Of a stretch of 64,000 nt of DNA, positions 18,840-27,592 are shown piece by piece. Position numbers and translations under genes: made by a program. Numbering within the stretch: position 1 is the stretch's first letter; every line of letters starts with the position of its first letter. The notes beneath the pieces are model-generated. The model had not been told where the DNA came from and did no database searches. It saw nothing but the letters and a program-made list of their open reading frames with translations. This DNA comes from Dyella silvae (lineage in GTDB: Bacteria; Pseudomonadota; Gammaproteobacteria; Xanthomonadales; Rhodanobacteraceae): assembly GCF_026421305.1 (NCBI RefSeq), contig NZ_JAPJBQ010000007.1, positions 62,001 through 126,000 on the forward strand. Direction: 5' to 3'.

Positions 18840-19237
18840 GGCAAGCACCCGCCCCTCACCCCAGCCCTCTCCCCGGAGGGGAGAGGGAGAAGTGGGGTGC
18901 CCCCGCGAAAGACGCAGCGCGAACTGAGAGGAAGCGAAGCGACGTTCCGCTTTAAGTCCTCTCCGCTGTGGCGCGTTGCGGTGTAGCCGTACCGCGTGTC
19001 GGATGGATCGTGAGGTGCCGATTGCCGAGGCCGCCAAGGCTGGTATTAAACACGACGCTACGAGCCTTTCTAGGCCATTTTCTTTGGGTTACTTTTCTTT
19101 TGGGCCAGCAAAAGAAAAGTGACTCGGCCTCCGGCAGGAGGTCGAAACGCCCGCTGCGTAGGCGGCACGCTGGCGGAAGAGCCAGTTCAAGAGCGAAAGT
19201 CACTGGATCCCTGCCTTCGCAGGGATGACGGTGAGGG
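18840..19237 (+). repeat. Composite repeat, order B-middle-C-A
   Basis: Family B palindrome (18851-18890), then a middle block (about 18950-19070), family C (19075-19145; CTTTTCTTTT..AAAAGAAAAG stem) and family A (19201-19237). Nearly the whole 390 bases recurs at 24220-24608. It fills the gap between the phosphoesterase promoter and the multicopper oxidase stop; 18473-18840 shows no gene. Confidence 0.8.
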
Positions 19238-19314
19238 AGAACCCACCCAATCGCGAGTACCCAACCGTCTCCCTCAGGCAAAGATGGAGCACATATTTGC
19301 TTCGCGGAAGCGCA

Positions 19315-20961
19315 TCAAGCGGGCAGCAATTGATATGGCCGCATCATGTCGTTGTCTTCGTGCTCAAGCAGATGGCAATGCCACACGTAGCGGCCGGGCT
19401 CGCCTTCGAAGCGCGCAATGATCCGCGTGACCATGCCTGGGTCAGCACGCACAGTGTCCTTCCAACCCATTTCTTCCGGTGGCGGTGGTAGCGCCGGGCC
19501 GGTGTACTTGAGCGTTTTCGTCGCATTCCAGGCGAACAGGTCGAACGGCCGCCGTTCAAGCACCTGGAAACGCACGAGATGCAAATGCACCGGATGCACG
19601 TCGCCGGTGAGATTCATCAGGCTCCATATCTCCACGCTGTTCTGGCGCGGGTTCTCCGTGATGGGTGCCGACCAGTGCTTGCCGTTGAGCAGCATCATCA
19701 TGGCGCGGCCACCGGCGTCATCCTGTTCGCCCAGCGTGAGCACACGATCATGGACCGCACTCGCCGGATCGATACGCTTCACCGCGCGCAATGCGGCGGG
19801 CAGTGCGCTGGTATCGCGGCGGCCGCGATCACGTACGCGGAATGCCATGATCGCTTCGGATTGCTGGCGTAATTGCACCTGCGCACCGTCCATGCCGGAA
19901 AAGTCGACAACGACGTCGGCACGCTCAGCGGGATAAAGCGTCACGCGCGAACGCTCGACCGGCGCTGCGAGCAGACCCTGATCGCTGGCGATCTGCTGGA
20001 ACGGCCGCCCGTTGGAAAGGGAGAGTTCGTAGAAGCGCGTGTTGGCGGCGTTGATCAGGCGCAAGCGATAGCGCCGCGGTTCCACCTCCATGAAGGGATA
20101 CAGCTTGCCGTTACACAGGATGGCGTTGCCATTGCACTCGGAAACCCACGGCGCATCCGGGTCGTCGGACACGGGGTAGTAGAGCTGTCCGTCCTTCGCG
20201 ATCAGGCGATCGCACAGGATCAGCGGGACATCATGCTCGCCAGCGGGCAAACCCAGTGCCTGTTCGTCGGCATCGTGCACGATGAAAGCGCCAAGCAACC
20301 CGGCGTAGATGTTGAGCCGCGTGATGCCCATGGCGTGGTCGTGGTACCACAGCGTGGCCGCATCCTGCGTGTTGGGATAGTGATAGACGGCCGAACGACC
20401 CGACGTAAACCAGGCTTCCGGGTAGCCGTCACTCGCGGCGGGCGCGCGGGCACCGTGCACGTGCGCAACGGTGCGTACCTCCGGCTTGTCGCGCTCCGCG
20501 CCGTGGAGCGTGTGATCGATGGGCAGGAAATGGCGGCCGGGCAGGGCGTTGGCCCATTCCACCAATACGGGCTGTTGGCGCGTCACATGGAAAGTCGGCC
20601 CGGGAAACGCGCCGCAGTATCCCCACATCGGCGTGGGTGGCAGATCGCGATGCAATTGCGCGTGGAAGGCGCGCATCTCCATGCGATAGAACGGCAGCGA
20701 CTTGCCCGGATAAGCCGGATGCTCCCGTTCGCCAACGGCTTTCGCTATCGGCGGTATCGGCAACGGATCAACGAAGCGCTCCAACGTCACCGGGTTGACC
20801 AGCGGCACCTTGGGCGCGGCCAGTTGCGGCATGGCCATGCGTGCCATGTCATCCGTCTTCGACGCAGGTTTGGACAGGCCGAACAGCCCCATATCGGCAG
20901 CCGCGGCCACGCCCACAAGGTCGGCCAGTCCACGCAGGAATTCGCGCCGCGAAAGACTCAC
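19315..20961 (-). CDS. Tat-exported multicopper oxidase, CotA/bilirubin oxidase-like
   Basis: 548 residues. A twin-arginine-type signal (SRREFLRGL) opens the protein, so folded export to the periplasm is expected. Three cupredoxin domains are indicated by the copper motifs: TVAHVHGAR and LWYHDHAMG (type 2/3 sites), then HPVHLHLVRF and HCHLLEHEDNDMM near the C-terminus (type 1/3 sites with an axial Met). The GYCGAFPGPTF segment and overall layout match the CotA/bilirubin oxidase group. It oxidises phenolic substrates or metal ions with reduction of oxygen to water; the natural substrate is unknown. It is transcribed alone. Confidence 0.87.
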   Translation of the reverse strand: MSLSRREFLRGLADLVGVAAAADMGLFGLSKPASKTDDMARMAMPQLAAPKVPLVNPVTLERFVDPLPIPPIAKAVGEREHPAYPGKSLPFYRMEMRAFHAQLHRDLPPTPMWGYCGAFPGPTFHVTRQQPVLVEWANALPGRHFLPIDHTLHGAERDKPEVRTVAHVHGARAPAASDGYPEAWFTSGRSAVYHYPNTQDAATLWYHDHAMGITRLNIYAGLLGAFIVHDADEQALGLPAGEHDVPLILCDRLIAKDGQLYYPVSDDPDAPWVSECNGNAILCNGKLYPFMEVEPRRYRLRLINAANTRFYELSLSNGRPFQQIASDQGLLAAPVERSRVTLYPAERADVVVDFSGMDGAQVQLRQQSEAIMAFRVRDRGRRDTSALPAALRAVKRIDPASAVHDRVLTLGEQDDAGGRAMMMLLNGKHWSAPITENPRQNSVEIWSLMNLTGDVHPVHLHLVRFQVLERRPFDLFAWNATKTLKYTGPALPPPPEEMGWKDTVRADPGMVTRIIARFEGEPGRYVWHCHLLEHEDNDMMRPYQLLPA

Positions 20962-21008
20962 GCGATCACGTGTCCGTTGAATGAAAGGGGGCGGTATAAG
21001 CGAGCCAT

Positions 21009-21036
21009 GTCACCCACGTTAGGAAGCGTGGGTGAC
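21009..21036. other. Perfect hairpin upstream of multicopper oxidase
   Basis: GTCACCCACG/CGTGGGTGAC, 10-bp perfect arms with an 8-base centre, about 50 bases before the oxidase start codon. It could be an operator or the end of the MATE transcript. Confidence 0.4.
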
Positions 21037-21059
21037 AGTGGCATGGCAGCGGCGCGTAG

Positions 21060-21198
21060 AGCCGCAAACAAAACGTAGCGAGCGGCCGCGAGGTGGGCGT
21101 GGGCGGCGCGCAGGAACCGGAGTGTACGAGTTGTACATGAGGATTCCGAGCACCGACTGCGCCCGCCTCGTGGTCGCGCAGTAGTTTTGTTAGCGGCT
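21060..21198. repeat. Large imperfect palindrome
   Basis: Arms of roughly 45 bases (AGCCGCAAACAAAAC.. against ..GTTTTGTTAGCGGCT, and GGCCGCGAGGTGGGCG against CGCCCGCCTCGTGGTC) continue inward through GGAACC..TGTAC/GTACA..GGATTCC. It fills the gap between the MATE stop and the oxidase. It looks like a dispersed palindromic element; only one copy lies in this window. Confidence 0.6.
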
Positions 21199-21199
21199 C

Positions 21200-22639
21200 T
21201 TACTCGGCGGGTGCCGGCGCCGCTTCTGCTGCGGGGTGAGCCGCACCGCCCTTGGGCATGGACTTGGACAGCATGTGCGCATGCCGCCAGCCGCCCCAGC
21301 GGTAATAGCCCATGGCCATCAGCATCGAGGCCAGCGAACCGAGCGGGAAGCTCCACCAAATGGCGTCTGCGCCGATGCTGGACATCAGCGAGAGCGCGAA
21401 CGGCGGGCGGATCAGCCACATCGAGATGAACAGGATGATCAGTGGCGGCCACACTGCGCCGGTGGAACGCACCACGCCGAACAGCACGAACGTGACGCCG
21501 AAGAACATGAAGGACCATACGGCGATGCTGTTGAGATGCTCGGCCAGCGCGAGGGCCACTCCGTCGTTGGGCAGGAACAGACCGAGTACGACCTTGCTGA
21601 ACAGATAGATCAACAGAATCAGCGAACCGCTCAGCAAGAAGTTGTAGCTGACACCCACGCGTGCGATGCGCTTTACGCGATCCCACAACTGCGCACCCAC
21701 ATTCTGCGCAGCCATCGAGGACACGGCTGCGCCAATGGCCATCGCAGGCATCTGCACGTAGTTCCAAAGCTGTGCGGCAGCGCCATAGGCAGCGACGGTA
21801 TGCGAGCCATAACCGTTTACCAGGCTCAGCATCAGCATCATCGACGAAGAGATCACGATCATCTGCAGGCCCATCGGCAGGCCCTTGAAGATCAGCGCTC
21901 GCAGGATGTCCCAGTCCGGCATGAGGAAGCGGCGCTCGCCGCGCGTAAGACGCAGAAAGTGCTTGCGCGAATACAGCGTGGTCAGCAGGGCGATCAGCGC
22001 CACGGTCTGCGCAATCAGCGTCGCGGTGGCCGAACCGGCGATGCCCATGCGCGGAAACGGCCCCACGCCAAAGATCAGTAGCGGGTTGAGCGCGATGTCC
22101 AGCAGCACCGACAGGATCATGAACATGAAGGGCGTGCGCGAATCACCTGCGCCGCGCAACGTCATCATCAGGAAGTTGTAGAAGTACATCGACGGCAACG
22201 CGATGAAGATGATGTGCAGGTACGGCACGGCGTACTTCAACGCATCTTCCGGCGTACCCAGACGCGCCAGCATCCACGGCGTGCCGACGTAGCCAAGGAT
22301 GGCGATGATCACGGACAGGCCACAGAAGAAAGTGACGCCGGTGCCTACCACGCGCTTGGCTTCCACGATGTTGCGCGCACCCAGGCTCTGCCCCACCAGA
22401 ATGGTGCTGGCCATGCTCACGCCGAACACCGCGCTGAGCAGCAGGAACAGAATCTGGTTGGCGTTGCTGATGGCGGTCAGCGCGGCTTCGCCCAGAAAGT
22501 GGCCGATCCAGATCGCATTGACCGACGCATTGAGTGACTGCAATACCGTGCTGCCGAGTATCGGCAACGCAAACATCAGCAGCGTCCGTGCGATCGGGCC
22601 TTCAGTAAGCAAGGGCTGCCTGGCAGCGAGTGAAGACAT
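21200..22639 (-). CDS. MATE family efflux transporter
   Basis: 479 residues, starting at ATG 22639 (MSSLAARQPLLTEGPIARTL), the usual N-terminus for the family; the upstream extension looks non-coding. Twelve hydrophobic segments follow, with MATE-type features such as LTEGPIARTLLMFALPILGS in TM1, GQSLGARN after TM2 and QNVGAQ in the second half. These carriers export cationic drugs or metabolites using Na+ or H+. It lies 44 bases after the DUF2239 gene on the same strand, so the two probably form one transcript controlled from the palindromic promoter at 23306-23340. Confidence 0.88.
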   Translation of the reverse strand: MSSLAARQPLLTEGPIARTLLMFALPILGSTVLQSLNASVNAIWIGHFLGEAALTAISNANQILFLLLSAVFGVSMASTILVGQSLGARNIVEAKRVVGTGVTFFCGLSVIIAILGYVGTPWMLARLGTPEDALKYAVPYLHIIFIALPSMYFYNFLMMTLRGAGDSRTPFMFMILSVLLDIALNPLLIFGVGPFPRMGIAGSATATLIAQTVALIALLTTLYSRKHFLRLTRGERRFLMPDWDILRALIFKGLPMGLQMIVISSSMMLMLSLVNGYGSHTVAAYGAAAQLWNYVQMPAMAIGAAVSSMAAQNVGAQLWDRVKRIARVGVSYNFLLSGSLILLIYLFSKVVLGLFLPNDGVALALAEHLNSIAVWSFMFFGVTFVLFGVVRSTGAVWPPLIILFISMWLIRPPFALSLMSSIGADAIWWSFPLGSLASMLMAMGYYRWGGWRHAHMLSKSMPKGGAAHPAAEAAPAPAE

Positions 22640-22683
22640 CGAGAAGGTTCCGAAGAAAAGAAAACGTGGGGATAGGGGAAGGG

Positions 22684-23283
22684 TCAGGTAACGACATCCG
22701 CGTCGTCCCATGCTCGGGACGCCAAGCGTCGCACATGCTCACGCACATCGGTGGGCCAATGGCCGGTCAGTTGTTCGAACTGGTCGCGCTCTCGCCGCCA
22801 GAATGCGCGCGTCGCCTCTTCGTAGCCCGGCAGATTGCCAGCCATGGCCAGCATGAAGCGGTCTACGGCTTCGCCGGCCTGACGGACACGATCGCGATCA
22901 CGGTTCTGCCGCCGTGCTTCTTCCACCAGACGGCGCAGCGTGGCCGATGCACCGCCAGGTTGTGCGGCGAGCCATTCCCAATGACGGGGCAGCAAGGTGA
23001 CTTCGCGCGCAACTACACCTAGCCTGGGTCGCCCGGGACCACGCGCCACCGATTCGTCGTCCGGCTCGGCGGGCGACGGCAGCCGGGCCAGTACATCGTC
23101 CGGCGAACCACGCAGATCGACTTCCACCGGCAAACTGCTGTGGTCATCAAAGATCAGCACGGGTCCGGCCGCGCCCGCGTCGACGGCCTGTTTGGTGGCA
23201 AGCACCACGCTGGCCAGGGCGCCCGAGGCGATAAGGCGATGACCATCGAAAGCGGTGCAAGTCATGGCATCCGGCAGCGACAT
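22684..23283 (-). CDS. DUF2239 family protein
   Basis: 199 residues from ATG 23283, with GGAT six to seven bases before it; the longer frame would cross the promoter. The N-terminal half begins TCTAFDGHRLIASG, and the centre has GRPRLGVVAREVTLLPRHW followed by AAQPGGASATLRRLVEEARR, the hallmark of DUF2239 (COG3644). The LLPRHWEWLAAQPGGAS..LRRLVEEAR part resembles ribbon-helix-helix or helix-turn-helix-like packing, so DNA binding is conceivable but unproven. As the first gene of an operon with a MATE exporter and a palindrome over its own promoter, it could be an autoregulator. Confidence 0.8.
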   Translation of the reverse strand: MSLPDAMTCTAFDGHRLIASGALASVVLATKQAVDAGAAGPVLIFDDHSSLPVEVDLRGSPDDVLARLPSPAEPDDESVARGPGRPRLGVVAREVTLLPRHWEWLAAQPGGASATLRRLVEEARRQNRDRDRVRQAGEAVDRFMLAMAGNLPGYEEATRAFWRRERDQFEQLTGHWPTDVREHVRRLASRAWDDADVVT

Positions 23284-23305
23284 GATTTTATCCGGGGTTA
23301 AAAGA

Positions 23306-23340
23306 GGACATATATTGTCCGGGTAATATTTAATCGTCAA
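23306..23340 (-). promoter_or_regulatory. Promoter with overlapping palindrome, DUF2239-MATE operon
   Basis: On the minus strand TTGACG (23335-23340) and CAATAT (17-base spacer) form a promoter. The perfect palindrome GGACATATATTGTCC with 5-base arms (23306-23320) covers the -10 region, a classic repressor position. Confidence 0.5.
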
Positions 23341-23600
23341 GCGATCCGGGCGACCGTCACACCGCGACGCCAGTCCAGCAAAGCGTGCCATTTCTGTCGT
23401 TTTACGGTGTTTTCGGCGTGAATTTCACGCCGATGAGAACAAACTGACTACCCGCAAGGAGCTGGGGAACAAAGCGCTAGCACCGCCCGCGCAACACGCC
23501 ATTACTGGGACTCGACCCGTTTCCAAAACCGGCCGGTCCAGTAATTTACTAGACGGTGCGGTGCATGAATACCCCCTCCCCCCATCAAGAAGAAAAGCGC
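23321..23600. other. Divergent gap between DUF2239 and PagL-like genes
   Basis: Holds the promoter above and an imperfect hairpin at 23502-23547 (ATTACTGG..CCAGTAAT arms) upstream of the deacylase gene. No gene or tRNA was found. Confidence 0.35.
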
Positions 23601-24116
23601 ATGCGTTTCCCCTTATGGAGGGGTGCGGTGGCGCTCGCACTGCTGGGTCTTTCCGCGTCAGCCCTCGCCGGCACGCGCATCGAAGTGGCGGGTGGCCGCA
23701 GCGATTCCGACGGCTACTGGACCAACACGGCCTGGCTCGAAGCGACCTTCAGCGAACGCGTCATCGGCCACAGCCGCTTCACCTGGGCACCCGACGCCTC
23801 GCTGGGTTTCATCAATGGCCGCCACGTGGCCCGCTATGGCGCAACGGTAGCCGACGACGTCTGGCTACTTGCCGGTGGCGTCCGCTTCCACTACGGCGAA
23901 AGCAGCGACTGGTATCACCATCTGTTCTGGACCGCGCAGATCGCCATCCAGGCCGGGCGCACGATGGCGTTGAGCAGCGGCGGCGAGTTCGTCAATTCAG
24001 TCGGCTGGCAGGGTCATCATTGGTCATTCCAGATACGCCATATATCCAACGCGGGCATCAAAGACCCCAACCGCGGCGAGACGATGGCGCTGGTGGGTGT
24101 GGCTTTTGATCCTTGA
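23601..24116 (+). CDS. PagL-like lipid A deacylase (acyloxyacyl hydrolase)
   Basis: 171 residues. ATG 23601 was chosen because a signal peptide (about 1-23, ending SALA) follows; the 15-residue extension upstream is not signal-like. The mature protein is an 8-strand-type outer-membrane barrel. Its C-terminal part has IRHISNAGIKDPNRGET, matching the His-x-Ser catalytic pair and downstream Glu of PagL lipid A 3-O-deacylases. The expected role is removal of the 3-position acyl chain of lipid A, a remodelling of the outer membrane. It is transcribed alone. Confidence 0.75.
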   Translation: MRFPLWRGAVALALLGLSASALAGTRIEVAGGRSDSDGYWTNTAWLEATFSERVIGHSRFTWAPDASLGFINGRHVARYGATVADDVWLLAGGVRFHYGESSDWYHHLFWTAQIAIQAGRTMALSSGGEFVNSVGWQGHHWSFQIRHISNAGIKDPNRGETMALVGVAFDP

Positions 24117-24219
24117 GGCGGCTTTGACCGAAAGGAACAACAGCGGCCCCGCAAGAGCGGCGTTGCTATTTGGACGTCTAAATGATCAAGGCGCTTCTAG
24201 CGCGGCTATCGATCCACTG

Positions 24220-24608
24220 AGGCAAGATTGGCCCCTCACCCCAGCCCTCTCCCCGGAGGGGAGAGGGAGAAGTGCAACGCCCCGCGAAGCACCCATGCCA
24301 TCAGCATGCGCCGCTTTAAGTCCTCTCCGCTGTGGCGCGTTGCGGTGTAGCCGTACCGCGTGTCGGATGGATCGTGAGGTGCCGATTACCTCGAGCCCCA
24401 AGGCTGGTATTAAACACGACGCTACGAGCCTTTCAGGCCATTTTCTTTGGGTTACTTTTCTTTTGGGCCAGCAAAAGAAAAGTGACTCGGCCTTCGGCAG
24501 AAGGTCGAAACGCCCGCTGCGTAAGCGGCCAGGTCGCGGAATCGTGGCAACCGGAGCCCAGAAACAAAGAGCAAAGGCACTGGATCCCAGCTTTCGCTGG
24601 GATGACGA
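24220..24608 (+). repeat. Composite repeat, order B-middle-C-A
   Basis: Second copy of the unit at 18840-19237: B (24231-24270), the middle block, C (24437-24506) and A (24578-24607). It fills the gap after the PagL-like gene; open frames in it are repeat-derived. Confidence 0.8.
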
Positions 24609-24707
24609 TTCCTATGAAACGTTCAGGAGAGTCTGAGGCTTCCCATAAGACGTTCTGCGCGCTTAGCGCTTATCGCGCTTTCGCAGGGTTGACGGGAAAT
24701 GAAGCCA

Positions 24708-24742
24708 AAAAAGAAAGAGGCCGCATCGCTGCGGCCCCTTTT
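24708..24742 (-). terminator. Terminator of emr operon
   Basis: On the minus strand GGCCGCA-GCGA-TGCGGCC is followed by TCTTTCTTTTTT, 24 bases after the emrB stop. A textbook rho-independent terminator. Confidence 0.9.
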
Positions 24743-24759
24743 CAACAAACATCCAGCGA

Positions 24760-26280
24760 TCAGTGATCCGCTCCCGGCCCCGCCTTCGCACTAAACGGCG
24801 GCCGCGCCAGCCATACCACCAGAATCAGGCTCAGGAACACCCAACCCAGCATATGGAACACCTCGTTGAACGAGATCTGATAACCCTGCTGCGTGATGAG
24901 CTGATCGAGCATCGCATTGCTTGCCGGCCCGCTGATGCCCGCCGCCTGCAGTGTCGTCTGCGGCGAAGAGTCGTAAGCCGTGATGTGCTCGCTCAGGTGA
25001 GCGTGATGCACGATGGCGCGGTGATCCCACAGGAACGTGGTAAGCGATGCCGAGAAGCTCGCGCCCAACGTACGCAGGAACGTCGCCAGACCGCCGCCCG
25101 AGGCGATCTCGTGCGGTTGAAGATCCGACAGCAGGATGGTGGTCACCGGCATGAAGAACAGCGCTACACCCAGGCCCTGGAACAACTGCACGCCAGCCAC
25201 ATGCATGAAGTCCACCTGCAGGAAAAAGTTCGAACGCAGGAAGCAGGTGGCACCCATGATCAGGAACGCGCACGAGGCCAGCAGCCGCATGTCGGTGCGT
25301 GAAGCGTACTTGCCGACGATAAAGGTCAGCATCACCGGCAAGATGCCCAGCGGCGCCGCTGCAAAACCGGCCCAGGTAGACGTGTAGCCCACGTTTCGCT
25401 GCAACCATTGCGGCACCAGCAGACCGATCGCGAAGAAGGCCGCGTAGGCCAGCACCAGCGCGATCGTACCGATGCGGAAATTGTGGTGGCGCAGCAGACG
25501 CAGGTTGACGATGGGCTCATCGTCGGTCAGTTCCCAGATCAGGAAAATGGCCAGCGCCACGGCCGACACGATGCTGGTGATCACGATGAAGGGCGAGCTG
25601 AACCAGTCCTCGTCGTTACCCTTGTCGAGCACGATCTGCAGCGCACCCACACCGACGATCAGCGTGATCAGCCCAACGTAATCCACCTTCGGGCGCGAGG
25701 TGGTGTCCGGGCGCAGCTTCATCTGATTGCCGACAACCATGCTGGCGAAAATGCCGATGGGTACGTTGATGAAGAAGATCCACGGCCACGAGTAATTGTC
25801 GGTGATCCAGCCACCGAGAATCGGACCCGCGATCGGCGCCACCACAGTCACCATGGCCAATAGCGCCAGCGCCATGCCGCGTTTGGCGGGTGGATAGATC
25901 GAGATCAGCAGACTCTGCGTGATCGGATACATCGGACCGGCCACCGCACCCTGGAGGGCACGGAACAGAATCAGCATCGGCATGCTCTGCGCGAGGCCGC
26001 ACAGGAACGACGCGATGGAGAACAACAGCGTCGACCAGATAAACAGCCTCACCTCGCCGACACGACGGGTGAGGAAGCCGGTGAGCGGCAGCGCAATGGC
26101 GGTGCTCACGGCGAAAGAGGTGATGACCCAGGTGCTTTGATTGACGCTGACGCCAAGGTTGCCGGCGATGGTCGGCAGCGACACGTTGGCGATGGTCGTA
26201 TCGAGCACCTGCATGAAGGTCGCCAACGAGAGGCCGACCGTGGTCAGCGCCAGGTTGGGCGGACGAAATTCATTGCTCAT
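24760..26280 (-). CDS. emrB: DHA2-type MFS multidrug exporter EmrB
   Basis: 506 residues with about 14 membrane helices, the DHA2 pattern. Motifs seen are FMQVLDTTIANVSLPTI in TM1 (motif D1), LTRRVGEVRLF (motif A) and GPILGGWITDNYSWPWIFFINVP (motif C region). It is the inner-membrane proton antiporter of an EmrAB-TolC-type tripartite pump. It follows emrA by 71 bases as the last gene of the operon and ends at a strong terminator. Confidence 0.92.
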   Translation of the reverse strand: MSNEFRPPNLALTTVGLSLATFMQVLDTTIANVSLPTIAGNLGVSVNQSTWVITSFAVSTAIALPLTGFLTRRVGEVRLFIWSTLLFSIASFLCGLAQSMPMLILFRALQGAVAGPMYPITQSLLISIYPPAKRGMALALLAMVTVVAPIAGPILGGWITDNYSWPWIFFINVPIGIFASMVVGNQMKLRPDTTSRPKVDYVGLITLIVGVGALQIVLDKGNDEDWFSSPFIVITSIVSAVALAIFLIWELTDDEPIVNLRLLRHHNFRIGTIALVLAYAAFFAIGLLVPQWLQRNVGYTSTWAGFAAAPLGILPVMLTFIVGKYASRTDMRLLASCAFLIMGATCFLRSNFFLQVDFMHVAGVQLFQGLGVALFFMPVTTILLSDLQPHEIASGGGLATFLRTLGASFSASLTTFLWDHRAIVHHAHLSEHITAYDSSPQTTLQAAGISGPASNAMLDQLITQQGYQISFNEVFHMLGWVFLSLILVVWLARPPFSAKAGPGADH

Positions 26281-26351
26281 CGCACGAATAACCTTGAAGG
26301 GTGAGGCGCCGGCTTAGAGCCGGCGCCATGTGGCTGTGTTGGCCTGAGCGC

Positions 26352-27581
26352 TCAACGACGAGCCTGGTTGTCGCCATCGGTGTGGCGGACATCGCGATCG
26401 CCCGTGGTATTGGCGTGAATGATGTCCTGGATGATGGCGTCGGCCTTGACCAGCTGCTGTTGATACACGTCGGTACTGAAGGTCGGCTGCGTGGGCGCAT
26501 GCGTGGCCAGCAGCGGACCGGACTGGTCATGCAGGTTCACGTCCACCTTGGTCGACAGGCCGATGCGCAGCGGATGCTCCTGGAGCTGCTTGGGGTCGGT
26601 GAAGAACACACGCACCGGCACGCGCTGCACGATCTTGATCCAGTTGCCCGTGGCGTTCTGCGCCGGCAGCAGGGAGAACGCGCTGCCCGTGCCCACGCCG
26701 AGGCTTTCCACCTTGGCCTTGTACGTTACCGAACCACCGTAAACGTCGGCACGCACTTCCACCGGCTGACCGATGCGCATGCCGGCAAGCTGCGTTTCCT
26801 TGAAGTTGGCGTCGATCCACACTTGATTCAGCGGCACCACGGCCATCAGCGGCGTACCCGGCGATACGCGCTGGCCCAGCTGCACCGAGCGCTTCGCGAC
26901 ATAGCCGTCCACCGGCGCGATGATGGCGCTGCGCACCTCGTCGAGATAGGAAGCGCGCAAGCGGGCGGCAGCGGTCTGCACGTCCGGATGCGAGGCGACG
27001 ACGGTGTCGTCCACCAACACCTTGTTGCTCTGGAACTGCTGCTGCGCGGTGGTCAGCGCACTCTGCGCCGTGGTCAGCGCATCGAGCGCGTGTGACAACT
27101 CTTCGGCCGAAATGGCACCGGACTTGGCAAGATCACGGCGGCGATTGAAGTCGGCCTGAGCCTTGTCCACGGCCGTCCTGCGCACAGCTACTTCGGCCTG
27201 GGCGCCGTTGACGTTGCTGTAGAGGCCGCGGACTTTGCGCACCGTGCTGGCGAGGTTGGCCTTGGCCTGCTGCAGCGCGACGGTGGCATCGGCCGGGTCG
27301 AGCTTCACCAGCACATCACCCGCGTGCACGAGGTCGCCATCGTCGACACCGATGGTGACCACCGAGCCGGCCACGAGCGGTGTGATCTGCACGAGGTTGC
27401 CGTTGACATAGGCGTCATCGGTGCCTTCGTACCAGCGGCCTTCGAGGAAGTACCAGGCGCCCCAGCCGACAGCGGCAAGCACGACCACGGTGCCGAGGGC
27501 TTTGAGCATGAAGCCACGGCGATTCTTGGGAGGTTGAACGGCGGCCGCGTTGTCAGCCGCGAGCGGAGTCTGGTTAGACAT
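26352..27581 (-). CDS. emrA: HlyD-family periplasmic adaptor EmrA
   Basis: 409 residues. A short cytoplasmic tail and one membrane helix (about 24-46) are followed by WYEGTDDAYVNGNLVQITP (the conserved EmrA start of the lipoyl half), a long coiled-coil hairpin (about 95-210), the second lipoyl half (SAIIAPVDGYVAKRSVQLGQ) and a beta-barrel domain. It links EmrB to the outer-membrane channel. The gene starts 11 bases after the OMF gene stop, consistent with one transcript. Confidence 0.92.
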   Translation of the reverse strand: MSNQTPLAADNAAAVQPPKNRRGFMLKALGTVVVLAAVGWGAWYFLEGRWYEGTDDAYVNGNLVQITPLVAGSVVTIGVDDGDLVHAGDVLVKLDPADATVALQQAKANLASTVRKVRGLYSNVNGAQAEVAVRRTAVDKAQADFNRRRDLAKSGAISAEELSHALDALTTAQSALTTAQQQFQSNKVLVDDTVVASHPDVQTAAARLRASYLDEVRSAIIAPVDGYVAKRSVQLGQRVSPGTPLMAVVPLNQVWIDANFKETQLAGMRIGQPVEVRADVYGGSVTYKAKVESLGVGTGSAFSLLPAQNATGNWIKIVQRVPVRVFFTDPKQLQEHPLRIGLSTKVDVNLHDQSGPLLATHAPTQPTFSTDVYQQQLVKADAIIQDIIHANTTGDRDVRHTDGDNQARR

Positions 27582-27592
27582 GGGGAGTGCCT

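Noticed and set aside
20958-21767. 269-codon minus-strand open frame across the oxidase-MATE gap
   Set aside because: It overlaps the MATE gene in another frame and crosses the large palindrome; no motif.
23480-23560. Possible tRNA-like sequence
   Set aside because: It has an imperfect hairpin but no acceptor stem, T loop or anticodon arm in the right order.
24097-24636. Open frames within the composite repeat after the PagL-like gene
   Set aside because: Their translation follows the repeat blocks that also occur at 18.9 kb and 31 kb in other frames, so they are not genes.
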